A DNA stretch of 64,000 bases from the NCBI GenBank assembly GCA_037200125.1, contig JBBCGS010000003.1, forward strand, positions 434,001-498,000, written 5' to 3'. Shown here one piece after another: positions 1 to 7,530 of this stretch (its first letter is position 1; each line of letters starts with the position of its first letter). The notes below the pieces were generated by a model. It saw only the letters and a program-made list of their open reading frames with translations. It had not been told where the DNA came from and did not search any database. The position numbers were made by a program, and so were the translations under genes. This stretch comes from JADGHX01 sp037200125. Its GTDB lineage: Bacteria; Pseudomonadota; Gammaproteobacteria; Steroidobacterales; Steroidobacteraceae.

Positions 1-108
1 GCCGCCGTAGAGAATGGCCGGAACCTTGTTCTTGTGACGCAGGCGGCGGCTCGCACCTTTGCCTTGCGCATCACGCAGATCCGCGCCGATGACGAATGAT
101 GTCTTCAT
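1..108 (-). CDS. rplY: 50S ribosomal protein L25 (partial, N-terminus)
   Basis: Only the first 36 codons lie in the window; the gene runs off the left edge. The peptide starts MKTSFVIGADLRDAQGKGAS and continues into the RRLRHK...VPAILYGG signature of the L25/Ctc family, which binds 5S rRNA in the large ribosomal subunit. It lies directly downstream of prs on the same strand, the usual gammaproteobacterial order. Whether it is the short form or the long CTC form cannot be seen because the C-terminus is missing. Confidence 0.93.
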   Translation of the reverse strand, partial: MKTSFVIGADLRDAQGKGASRRLRHKNKVPAILYGG

Positions 109-176
109 ATCCAATTACCTCGGTTGTAACGCCCGTCGCGACCAACGCGGCGTAAAGAGCCCGTCGCCCACCGCTA

Positions 177-191
177 CCCGCACCATGCGGG
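177..191 (-). terminator. Small hairpin between prs and rplY
   Basis: A perfect 6-base stem (CCCGCA/TGCGGG) with a 3-base loop lies in the 106-base gap between prs and rplY. There is no T-run on either side, so it is more likely a weak attenuator or mRNA structure than a full terminator. Confidence 0.25.
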
Positions 192-214
192 CACCGGCTT
201 ACGGCGATCGGGTA

Positions 215-1198
215 TCAATCCAGATAGAGCGAGCTGACCGACTCCTCGTCGCGAATGCGACGGATGGTCTCCGCAAGCAGTCCCGCCACCGAAAGCTGGC
301 GGATGCGCGTGCAGCCCTTTGCGGCCACCGACAGCGGGATCGTGTCTGTCACGATCAGCTCGTCGAGCGCCGACTTCGAAATCTTTTCCACGGCGTTGCC
401 GGAGAGCACGGGGTGCGTGATGTAGGCCACCACTCTCAGCGCGCCCTCGTCCTTCAACGCCTGCGCGGCCTGGCACAGCGTGCCGGCGGTGTCGACCATG
501 TCGTCGATCAGCACGCAGGTTTTGCCTTCGACCTCGCCGATGATGTTCATCACCTTCGACTCGTTCGGCCGCGGACGGCGTTTGTCGATGATGGCGAGAT
601 CCGCATCGTCGAGCCGCTTCGCGAGCGCGCGAGCACGCGCGACACCGCCAACGTCCGGCGAGACGACAATCATGTTCTTGTACTGCTGGCGCCAGGCGTC
701 GCCGAGCAGGACGGGCGAGGCATAGACGTTATCCACGGGGATATCGAAGAACCCCGAAATCTGCTCGGCGTGCAGGTCGATGGTGAGCAGGCGCGTAACG
801 CCCGCGCTCGACAGCATGTTCGCAACGAGCTTCGCGGCGATGGACATGCGGGTGCCACGCACGCGGCGATCCTGCCGGGCGTAACCCATGTACGGAACGA
901 CCGCCGTGATACGCGCGGCGCTCGAGCGGCGGCACGCATCCACCATCACGAGCAGCTCCATCAGAGTGTCGTTCGACGGCGGGCAGGTGGACTGGAGAAT
1001 GAAAACGTCGCGGCCGCGAACGTTCTCCATCAGCTCGACGTTCACTTCGCCGTCGCTGAAGCGGCCGACATACGCGCGGCCGAGCGGCGAGCCCAGATGC
1101 TTCGCCACATCGTGCGCAAGCGCGGGATTCGCGTTGCCGGCGAAGAGGGTCAGCGTGTCGCTGCTGTTCACGTGCAGATTTTCTGCGGGACGCGCCAT
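215..1198 (-). CDS. prs: Ribose-phosphate pyrophosphokinase
   Basis: 327 residues, close to the family norm. It makes PRPP from ribose 5-phosphate and ATP in the cytosol for purine, pyrimidine, histidine, tryptophan and NAD synthesis. Visible signatures are LFAGNANPALA near the N-terminus, GRFSDGEVNVE, the Arg-rich ATP-binding stretch YARQDRRVRG, the KRRPRPNESKV flexible loop, and the PRPP-binding loop LIDDMVDTAGTLC around residue 225. The start MARPAENLHV gives a short N-terminal extension relative to many homologues; a later start at VNSSDTLTLF cannot be excluded. It is followed by rplY and preceded by the tRNA-Gln remnant. Confidence 0.97.
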   Translation of the reverse strand: MARPAENLHVNSSDTLTLFAGNANPALAHDVAKHLGSPLGRAYVGRFSDGEVNVELMENVRGRDVFILQSTCPPSNDTLMELLVMVDACRRSSAARITAVVPYMGYARQDRRVRGTRMSIAAKLVANMLSSAGVTRLLTIDLHAEQISGFFDIPVDNVYASPVLLGDAWRQQYKNMIVVSPDVGGVARARALAKRLDDADLAIIDKRRPRPNESKVMNIIGEVEGKTCVLIDDMVDTAGTLCQAAQALKDEGALRVVAYITHPVLSGNAVEKISKSALDELIVTDTIPLSVAAKGCTRIRQLSVAGLLAETIRRIRDEESVSSLYLD

Positions 1199-1247
1199 GT
1201 ATATGCCAACTACCTAAGTGACTCTCACCAGAGGCGCATTGCGCACC

Positions 1248-1328
1248 TGGCTGGGTGGCAGGATTCGAACCCTACGTATGGCGGGATCGAACCCCGCAGG
1301 CATCCCATAAAAATCAGAAACTTACTGA
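1248..1328 (-). repeat. tRNA-Gln 3'-end remnant, copy 1 (putative att site)
   Basis: Read on the minus strand this ends in CCACCCAGCCA and contains a T-arm-like GTAGG-GTTCGAAT-CCTGC. It is nearly identical over about 45 bases to copies at 53658 and 56938, whose other half shows the tRNA-Gln(UUG) anticodon loop. Copy 1 is the most decayed: it lacks one C in the acceptor strand and has an extra base in the T-loop. No acceptor 5' strand, D-arm or intact anticodon arm follows, so this is not a working tRNA gene. It sits just upstream of prs, where tRNA-Gln belongs in gammaproteobacteria. Similarity to copy 3 runs on to about 1395. An attachment-site scar is the inferred origin. Confidence 0.65.
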
Positions 1329-1798
1329 CTCCGCACGTCCGGCGGTCCCCACAAGCCCCTTCGGAATCCCCGTCGCCGGCGCCAAAGCTGGCACTGGAAC
1401 GAGGGAGTCTTGAAGGCCGGTCGGCCGGTCAGGCGGCCGCGAATAATACACGATACTTTCCGACCCAAGAGCGATCTGGCCCAGGCTCGATCTGGCGCCT
1501 GGCGTGCTGGCGCCTGGCGCCTGGCGTGGCAACGCCCTGCTTGATGGCAGACGACCTGGGCGGTGCGAGCCTCGATCGCTATCGAAAGCGATTCTCCGCC
1601 TGCGGGGCATCTAACCCGAGGCCACAGACGGGCTTATAAATCAACATCTTGTCGAATAGCCTGCCGGCCGCTACCCGCGGAAAGAAATCTCGAAGTCAAT
1701 ACTCAAGGCGAATATTTCAAGGCGATAAGACGTGGGCGCGACCCCGCGAAAGACTCGTGCTGCCGGCCCCACCGCCCACCGCCTCCGCGGGGCCGCCG
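1329..1798. other. Intergenic stretch without a convincing gene
   Basis: The first 65 bases continue the repeat shared with 57020-57084. Bases 1491-1530 are a low-complexity run of CTGGCG units (about six, imperfect). The remainder shows no supportable coding frame; the open frames on either strand have odd, Arg/Pro-rich composition and no family resemblance. Confidence 0.5.
1764..1795 (-). terminator. Possible terminator after the barrel-protein gene
   Basis: A perfect 7-base stem CGGCCCC/GGGGCCG with an 18-base loop begins 4 bases past the stop of the 1799-4522 gene. It has no clear U-tract, so a role in ending the minus-strand transcript is only plausible. Confidence 0.3.
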
Positions 1799-4522
1799 TC
1801 ATGGGCTCACCTTCACCGGCGCCAGCATTCGCATCGTGCGTTTCTCGAGCTGCATCGAGATTTCCACGTCGCCCACCCCGCCTTGCGCCAGGTCGAGTCG
1901 AGTTTCGCGCGATGGCGCCTGATAGCCGCGGGGAACCGAATCCGCTGTCACACCGACTTCCCACCGCCCCGGACTCAGCCCCTCCAGACGAACCGTTCCG
2001 TCCGCGTCGGTGAGCCGATGGAGCACGGTCTCGCCGCTGCGAGCAGTCACGATCACGCCGGCGGCGCCGTGGACATCCCGACTCTCGCCAGTCTCGAGGA
2101 TCACCCGGACAGCCAGGGTCGCAGCGCGAACCATCGGGATATCCAACGGCGCCGTCGCCTTCTCCGCGACGCTCACCGCGAGCGACTGCCCGCTCGCGGG
2201 CACCTCGTCGAGCTCGACGTTGGCGCGATCCATCACCATGCGGTATTCCCCCGCCCGCACCGCTGGAAACTCGAACTGGCCGCGACTATCCGTCACCGCC
2301 GTAAGCCCTTCGAGCCGCAGGAGCACGTCGCCGAGCCCGTCGCCCGTGGCTTCATCGAATACGCGCCCCCGCAGTGGCATCACGCCACTCTTGCGCACGA
2401 AAGGCATCTCGAATGGAACCGAAAAGCTCAACAGGACGTCTGTGCGCGCGAACCTTCCCTCGAACCGCCGCGCAACGAACTTCAGCTCGCTGCCGCTCTC
2501 CTGCCGGTATGCGAGGGAGAAGTTGTACATCTCGCTGAGCCACACCGGAGAACGGTATCGCTGCGCCTCGAGGCCCACCGACAGCGCGGTGCCGACGGCA
2601 TAGTTCGCTGTCAGGCCATACGAGTGCTGCGCCGGAGCCTGCGCATCCAGGTAGGAGCCTTCATCGCGAGTCGCGTACATGCCGTAGGTCTGAAACCGGC
2701 CGGCGCGCAGATACGCAGACAGTGTGTGCAGCGACGTGCCGAATCGCGATTGAGACACCCGATTGACGGCGGACCCCATTTCCGCCGAATAGTGAAACGA
2801 CAACATCGACCACGAGCGCGCGATGCCGATGCGCCACGCGTCGGAGCGGGTGTCGACCGGCGCGAGGGACGTGCCGCCGGTGCGGTCCCGCACGATGTAG
2901 TCCAGGGTCGCACGCACACCTCCGCCGATCGAATGGGACGTGCCCAGACTGGCCTGCTGCAAGGTTGGCGCACTCTGCAGCAGATCGGCCGCGTTCTCAT
3001 GTTCCAGCAGGTCCGGATCGATCTCCTGCACCGGCAGAAGATTCCAGTCCTGCACGCGGTAGTAGCCCTGGAAACCCCACCCGCGCGAATTCGGGTACTC
3101 GAAGCCCGTGGACACGTACTTCTTGTCCCGCAGATAACCGCGGAATTCCGCATCCGCAGCCCAGGCGACGAGGTAGTAGCGCAGCGGGTAGCGATTGTCA
3201 TACAGCGCGCCTCGCGCCGCATGTCCCAACTCGATGCCACCGTGGCTCTCGGCGAGCTCCAACTCGGTTCTGAGCTGGTCGGCCCACTGAGTTCGCGACC
3301 GCAAGCTCGCTATCGTGGCGGGCATGCTCGTGTCGGTGCGATCCAGGACATTGAGGTCAACACGGGTTGCTTCGGTCGCCTCGTACCACGCATTCAGACC
3401 ACTCTGGGTTCCGCCCGAGTGGCTGTACACATCCTTCATCTGGTACGCGGAAGCGCCCCACTCCGCGGCCTTGAACCCCAGCGTCGCGCCGCGCCCGAAT
3501 CGACCCGGTTCGGTAAGGTCCGACAGGCCGTAGTTCAGGTCGCCAGCGGCGGCAACGATGCTCTGGCTGTCGTACTTCACCCAGTACTCGTCTGGGGAGC
3601 CGAACGAACCGCTATCGCGGGCATCCGGGCCACGCAGACGGAAGCTGAGGAAGTCGCCTCTTTCCTGGTCCAGCACGCCGCGGCCCGACAGCTCAGGCTG
3701 CCATCCGGATGTCCGATGCCCCTGTGCTTCGCGAGCGATATACCGTGTATCGAGGCGCGCGTTGAGCGTCTCGTACCTGTCGAGCGCACTCGCCCGCGGC
3801 ACGAGCTCCGTCGCGCTGCTTGCGGATGAAGACACGCCGGTCCCGTCGACCTTCGCCGAAAAAGTGACCCGCGTGGCCACGTGCTCGCGGCCCGCCGGCG
3901 TATCGACTGCCACGTCGACCCGCTTCGCATCGCCGGGCTCGAGGTGGATCGTTCCCGATGCAGGCCGGGGTCGTGCGCCGCGGCGGCCGCGAACGCCATA
4001 TGACACGTCGACAGGTGTATTGCCGTTATTGCGCACGAGGAAGGTGCTCGCGTAACGCTCGCCCGCAATCGCATATTCGGGCGTATCCAGCGCCGTCACC
4101 TGCACGCTCGGTGCGGCGCTCACCGTGACACGGATCGTGGATGTCTCGACCGCCGTTGGCTGCCGCGCATCCCACACCTGATAGGACACGCTGAAATCAC
4201 CGCTGCGCGCATCCTGCGGAACCATGAAACTCACGAGCCGCGTGAGCGATTCGCCCGGCGCAAGGCCCGTCATCGCCGGCGCACCGACCGCCTGCCATCC
4301 ATCCGGAAGAACCAGGCGTGCCTGGGTTTCGAGCGAGCGCGGCGAAACGTTGCGTACCGAGAAGGCCGTGGCAACGACCTGTCGCGGCTCCGTGATGATC
4401 CGCTCGCGATCCGCAGGCTGCACCTCGAGAACGTCGGACTGGGCCCAGACCCATGCCGGCGTCGACGCAAGCAGCAGGGCGCTAACGCAGATCCAGCTCG
4501 ATCTGCGTGCCGAACAGGTCAT
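1799..4522 (-). CDS. Outer-membrane usher-like barrel protein with NEW3-like and carboxypeptidase-regulatory-like domains
   Basis: 907 residues. The start at 4522 is chosen for its GGAGG five bases upstream; it gives a signal peptide MTCSARRSSWICVSALLLAS...WVWAQ. From about residue 30 to 240 come two beta-sandwich segments (RLVLPDGWQAVG; LVRNNGNTPVDVSYGV) of the kind seen in NEW3-type domains. Residues about 260-720 are a long stretch of alternating aromatic strands (GYYRVQDWN, FHYSAEMGS, LAYRQESGSELK) typical of an outer-membrane barrel. The C-terminus has two Ig-like carboxypeptidase-regulatory repeats (GRVFDEATGDGLGDVLLRLEG; DADGTVRLEGLSPGRWEV). It overlaps the chaperone gene by 41 bases and ends the operon. 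I infer a secretion-pore or usher-like role. It does not show the ordinary FimD/CsuD usher signatures seen in the 19744-22149 gene. Confidence 0.7.
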   Translation of the reverse strand: MTCSARRSSWICVSALLLASTPAWVWAQSDVLEVQPADRERIITEPRQVVATAFSVRNVSPRSLETQARLVLPDGWQAVGAPAMTGLAPGESLTRLVSFMVPQDARSGDFSVSYQVWDARQPTAVETSTIRVTVSAAPSVQVTALDTPEYAIAGERYASTFLVRNNGNTPVDVSYGVRGRRGARPRPASGTIHLEPGDAKRVDVAVDTPAGREHVATRVTFSAKVDGTGVSSSASSATELVPRASALDRYETLNARLDTRYIAREAQGHRTSGWQPELSGRGVLDQERGDFLSFRLRGPDARDSGSFGSPDEYWVKYDSQSIVAAAGDLNYGLSDLTEPGRFGRGATLGFKAAEWGASAYQMKDVYSHSGGTQSGLNAWYEATEATRVDLNVLDRTDTSMPATIASLRSRTQWADQLRTELELAESHGGIELGHAARGALYDNRYPLRYYLVAWAADAEFRGYLRDKKYVSTGFEYPNSRGWGFQGYYRVQDWNLLPVQEIDPDLLEHENAADLLQSAPTLQQASLGTSHSIGGGVRATLDYIVRDRTGGTSLAPVDTRSDAWRIGIARSWSMLSFHYSAEMGSAVNRVSQSRFGTSLHTLSAYLRAGRFQTYGMYATRDEGSYLDAQAPAQHSYGLTANYAVGTALSVGLEAQRYRSPVWLSEMYNFSLAYRQESGSELKFVARRFEGRFARTDVLLSFSVPFEMPFVRKSGVMPLRGRVFDEATGDGLGDVLLRLEGLTAVTDSRGQFEFPAVRAGEYRMVMDRANVELDEVPASGQSLAVSVAEKATAPLDIPMVRAATLAVRVILETGESRDVHGAAGVIVTARSGETVLHRLTDADGTVRLEGLSPGRWEVGVTADSVPRGYQAPSRETRLDLAQGGVGDVEISMQLEKRTMRMLAPVKVSP

Positions 4523-5294
4523 TGCGGCCTCCATCGACGACGAGCAGTGCCAGATACTTTCCGGGCGGAGCGGCGGTGAGATCGAAGCGGCCGCGAGTCG
4601 AGCTGCCAGGGAACGTCCTGCCGCGGGCGCCCGGGAACCGGCCGAATAGCCGGCCCTGCGTGTCGTGCAGCTCGATCCATGCGCTGGTGCGTAACCATCG
4701 ATCGCCGGTGTTCTCGACGTCCACATCGAGCAGCCTGCGGCCCGCGTCGTTCACGAGCCGCGCGTCGTGAAACGCGACCTCGCTGCGGCCCGAATCGCCC
4801 AGCTCCGTGATGACCTGGATGGCGTACCGAATGTTCTGCCGCAGCCGCGGCCCCTTGGTAGCGCGTCCGCTCACTTCCGCGACGGGCGCCTCTTCCACCA
4901 TCACCACACTCCAGTAAGTGCCGGCGAGACGCGCGTCGTCCGGAACGCGCACTTCATATTCCACGCGCACCGTGTCCTGGGGCGCGACGACGATCTGGTC
5001 GCGATCGAGATGCAGCCAGCCGGCATTCGACCTGGGCAGCGCGCCGGGCGGACCGAAATTGGTGCTGCCGTCGGCACGAAAGGAATAGTCGGTCTGGCGC
5101 AGCTTCACGACGGCGCGCGTATTCGTCTGGTTTCGCAGCTCGAGCGCGCCGCGATACGTCTCGCCCGCCGTAGCCACGTGCACATAGGTGGCATCACCGG
5201 CCGGGACGACGCCCGCTTGCACGTCCGCTGCGTAAAGCCACGCGCACGTCAGTGCGGCGAAGGCGAGAAGCCGTCGAGACGAACGGCGGCTCAT
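4482..5294 (-). CDS. Periplasmic pilus-type chaperone-like protein
   Basis: 270 residues from MSRRSSRRLLAF, a start that overlaps the upstream stop as ATGA (5291-5294). It has a signal peptide ending near YAADVQAG, then two Ig-like beta-sandwich halves: YRGALELRNQTNTRAVVKLR and VRVEYEVRVPDDARLAGTYW, then VNDAGRRLLDVDVENTGDRW. The AGTYWSVVMVEE turn resembles DUF916-type and fimbrial chaperone-type folds more than classical PapD. Being placed between small exported subunits and a barrel protein suggests that it escorts those subunits through the periplasm. The family assignment is by fold pattern only. Confidence 0.6.
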   Translation of the reverse strand: MSRRSSRRLLAFAALTCAWLYAADVQAGVVPAGDATYVHVATAGETYRGALELRNQTNTRAVVKLRQTDYSFRADGSTNFGPPGALPRSNAGWLHLDRDQIVVAPQDTVRVEYEVRVPDDARLAGTYWSVVMVEEAPVAEVSGRATKGPRLRQNIRYAIQVITELGDSGRSEVAFHDARLVNDAGRRLLDVDVENTGDRWLRTSAWIELHDTQGRLFGRFPGARGRTFPGSSTRGRFDLTAAPPGKYLALLVVDGGRNDLFGTQIELDLR

Positions 5295-5791
5295 GGCCCA
5301 CCTGTTTCGATGACGTAACGGATCGAAAGCTCGTACGACCCCGGCGACATCCGCGCCGAAAGGCCATCGACCCGCATCAGAATCTGTATGGTCGAATAAT
5401 CCCCTGCGCCGCTGAACAGGGTCTGCAGGTCCGGCGTCAGCGCGCGATAGGACGTGCCGTCCGAAAGCCCGCTCTCGTCCCACCCGCCACTGCGCCTCAC
5501 GGCGATCGTCAGTCCCGGCGGCCAGCCGGCTTCGTTGGTCTCACACGCAATTCGCAGCGACCAGTTGCTACCCAACGTGTTGCTCACCGAAAGAGTTGCA
5601 ATCAGAACGTCGACGTCGAGCGGCGAGCGGAAGTCGCTGCCCGCTCCGTGATCCAGGTCGACTCGACTCACGTTCCTGAGCCAGGGTCCCCCGCTGAGTG
5701 TCACGTCCGCTGCCACAGCGGCCTGCAAGCCGCCCGCCAGCACGACGAACGCGCACAGCCACACTGCTGCCGAGAGGAACGAGGATTTCAT
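5291..5791 (-). CDS. Small exported protein, putative minor subunit
   Basis: 166 residues from MKSSFLSAAVWLCAFVVLAG, a clear Sec signal peptide ending near AVAAD. The rest is predicted beta-rich (VDVLIATLSVSNTLGSNWSL) and ends SPGSYELSIRYVIETG, similar in layout to the end of the neighbouring 168-residue protein (PDTYSAEVTYTIVS). That shared final G/D-x-Y beta strand is what pilin-like subunits of chaperone systems often have. It is translationally coupled to the chaperone gene. No named family is recognised. Confidence 0.55.
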   Translation of the reverse strand: MKSSFLSAAVWLCAFVVLAGGLQAAVAADVTLSGGPWLRNVSRVDLDHGAGSDFRSPLDVDVLIATLSVSNTLGSNWSLRIACETNEAGWPPGLTIAVRRSGGWDESGLSDGTSYRALTPDLQTLFSGAGDYSTIQILMRVDGLSARMSPGSYELSIRYVIETGGP

Positions 5792-5856
5792 GGTGCGATA
5801 TCCGTGAAACGCGGGCGGCGCCATCTGGAGCCGCCCGTCGCCTTACCTGGCGAATG

Positions 5857-6363
5857 TCAGGTGTCGCTGACGATCGTGTACGTGACTTCCGCCGAATACG
5901 TATCCGGTGCGACCGTCGGAGCGGCCGTGGCCGTGTAGTCGATGGTGAGATCGGCTTCGGCAACCGCCGAAACGCCAGTCACCACGTCGACCGCACTCAC
6001 GCTGTTCAGGGCCACCGCGCCTGCGGACGTGCCACCCGACGGCGCCTGCAGCGCCACCTTCAGGCCGAGACCTGTCTCGAGCGGCGCACTGAGCTGCGCC
6101 GTGATCTTCTTGCCGGTTGCCGAGTTCGACGTGAGTGAATACGTCGACGACGAGTTGCCGGTCAGCGTCTGTCCCGCTGAGGAACTGGTGAGCGCCAGCG
6201 ACACGGTGCCGCCGACGGAGATGTCATTGACCTCCTGCACGGTGAGGTCGACGTCCTGAACGGCGCTGTCGGCCGACCAGGCGGCGGTGGCGCCGATCGA
6301 AAGGATGAAAGCCGTCGCGAACGCGACGGTGCTCTTGTGACGAACGATGGAAACGATATGCAT
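5857..6363 (-). CDS. Small exported protein, putative major surface subunit
   Basis: 168 residues, first gene of the four-gene minus operon. The start MHIVSIVRHKST has GGAG seven bases upstream. The signal peptide ends near AAWSADS. The mature part is rich in Ser, Thr, Ala, Gly and Val with a repeating beta pattern (VGGTVSLALTSSSAG, KKITAQLSAPLETG) and a final strand DTYSAEVTYTIVSDT; it has no Cys. Composition and position suggest the main polymer-forming or surface subunit exported by the chaperone and barrel protein downstream. It is not a spore-coat-U protein like those at 17.8-18.9 kb. Confidence 0.55.
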   Translation of the reverse strand: MHIVSIVRHKSTVAFATAFILSIGATAAWSADSAVQDVDLTVQEVNDISVGGTVSLALTSSSAGQTLTGNSSSTYSLTSNSATGKKITAQLSAPLETGLGLKVALQAPSGGTSAGAVALNSVSAVDVVTGVSAVAEADLTIDYTATAAPTVAPDTYSAEVTYTIVSDT

Positions 6364-6636
6364 GGGAAAACTCCGCGAGTGGAACTGCGGCGAAGTGTAG
6401 GCACGCTCCCTCACTCACCCGTGCCAGATGCATACAGTTTGATGCGGACGATCGGCTATCCCACCAACGCGGCGGCAATCCGGGCACAAGTCCTTCGCGG
6501 GGTGCTGAAAGTGAGACGCGCCAGCGCGCCGCGGAGCCCGCGGCCCTGAGCGAGCCCGGACGCATCGTGATTCACGGCCAAGCCCGAGCGCGGCTCGCTT
6601 TGCCTGATCCGTGATGCTCCCCGCCGCTCATCAACG

Positions 6637-7530
6637 TCATCCCCAGCAAACGCGATTGCGGCCCGACTGTTTCGCGCGGTAGAGCTGCGCATCGCTCTGG
6701 GTCAACAGCTCCGGCGGCGCCGGACCGCCGTGACGCAGAAACGTGGAAGCGCCGCCGAGGCTGATGGATAGCTCGCCACCCGCCGCCGAACTGGCGTGCG
6801 GAATAGCCAGATCGCGCACGGCCTGACAAGCCAGCTCCGCAAACGCCCTCCCGCCCTGGGGATCGGTACAAGGCAGGAACAATACGAACTCCTCACCGCC
6901 ATAGCGCGCCACGAGATCGGTCTCACGCTGGACCAGACGCTGAAGCGTACGCGCGACCTGGCACAGAGCCCGGTCGCCAATGGCGTGGCCGTAGTAGTCG
7001 TTGAAGAGCTTGAAGCAATCGACGTCCACCATGATCAGCGAGATCCACTGCTCGGGCTGCGCGCGCCAGCGCATGGCGTTCTCCAGCCGGCGGCGATTCG
7101 GAATCTCCGTGAGCGCATCCACCAGCGCGAGCTGCTCGAGCAGGCGGCGATGCGAAACGGCCTGAGCGTGGTTCTGAATACGCGCGCGTACGACGGGAGC
7201 ATGAAACGGCTTGGTGATGTAGTCGGCGGCTCCCAGCAGCAGCCCCTTCTCCTCGTCCTCCACGCTGTCCAGGGCCGAGATGAAGATCACCGGCATCTGG
7301 CGCGTCTCGTCGCGGCTCTTCAACCGGCGAAGGACTTCATGACCGCCCATCCCGGGCATCACCACGTCGAGCAGCACGAGATCGGGCTGATGCCGCGCGG
7401 CCATCTCCAGCGCCATCTCGCCATCCTTGGCGAGGATCACCTTGTAGCGGTCTTTCAGAACCTCAGCGAGCAGCGCGCGGTTGCTCTTCTCGTCGTCTAC
7501 GACGAGAACCTTGGGGAGGTCGAGTGTCAC
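6637..7530 (-). CDS. Response regulator with diguanylate cyclase (GGDEF) output
   Basis: 297 residues if translation starts at the GTG overlapping the upstream stop as GTGA (7527-7530). Residues about 5-120 are a receiver domain (VLVVDDEKSNRALL; phospho-acceptor Asp in LLDVVMPGMGG; Lys in YITKPFH). Residues about 130-297 are a GGDEF domain with an active-site YGGEEF and an RETD inhibitory site five residues before it, so it should make c-di-GMP and be product-inhibited. It is the last gene of a five-gene signalling operon and is probably phosphorylated by one of its kinases. Confidence 0.9.
   Translation of the reverse strand: MTLDLPKVLVVDDEKSNRALLAEVLKDRYKVILAKDGEMALEMAARHQPDLVLLDVVMPGMGGHEVLRRLKSRDETRQMPVIFISALDSVEDEEKGLLLGAADYITKPFHAPVVRARIQNHAQAVSHRRLLEQLALVDALTEIPNRRRLENAMRWRAQPEQWISLIMVDVDCFKLFNDYYGHAIGDRALCQVARTLQRLVQRETDLVARYGGEEFVLFLPCTDPQGGRAFAELACQAVRDLAIPHASSAAGGELSISLGGASTFLRHGGPAPPELLTQSDAQLYRAKQSGRNRVCWG

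Noticed and set aside
1248..1328. A working tRNA gene upstream of prs
   Set aside because: Only the T-arm and acceptor 3' strand are recognisable; no matching acceptor 5' strand or D-arm follows, and the acceptor strand has lost a base.
1314..1610. Open frame of about 98 codons on the minus strand
   Set aside because: Arg/Pro-rich composition, overlaps the repeat, no start signal and no family resemblance.
1649..3829. Long open frame on the plus strand
   Set aside because: Antisense to the barrel-protein gene; high GC creates long mirror frames. It has no domain and odd His/Arg-rich composition.
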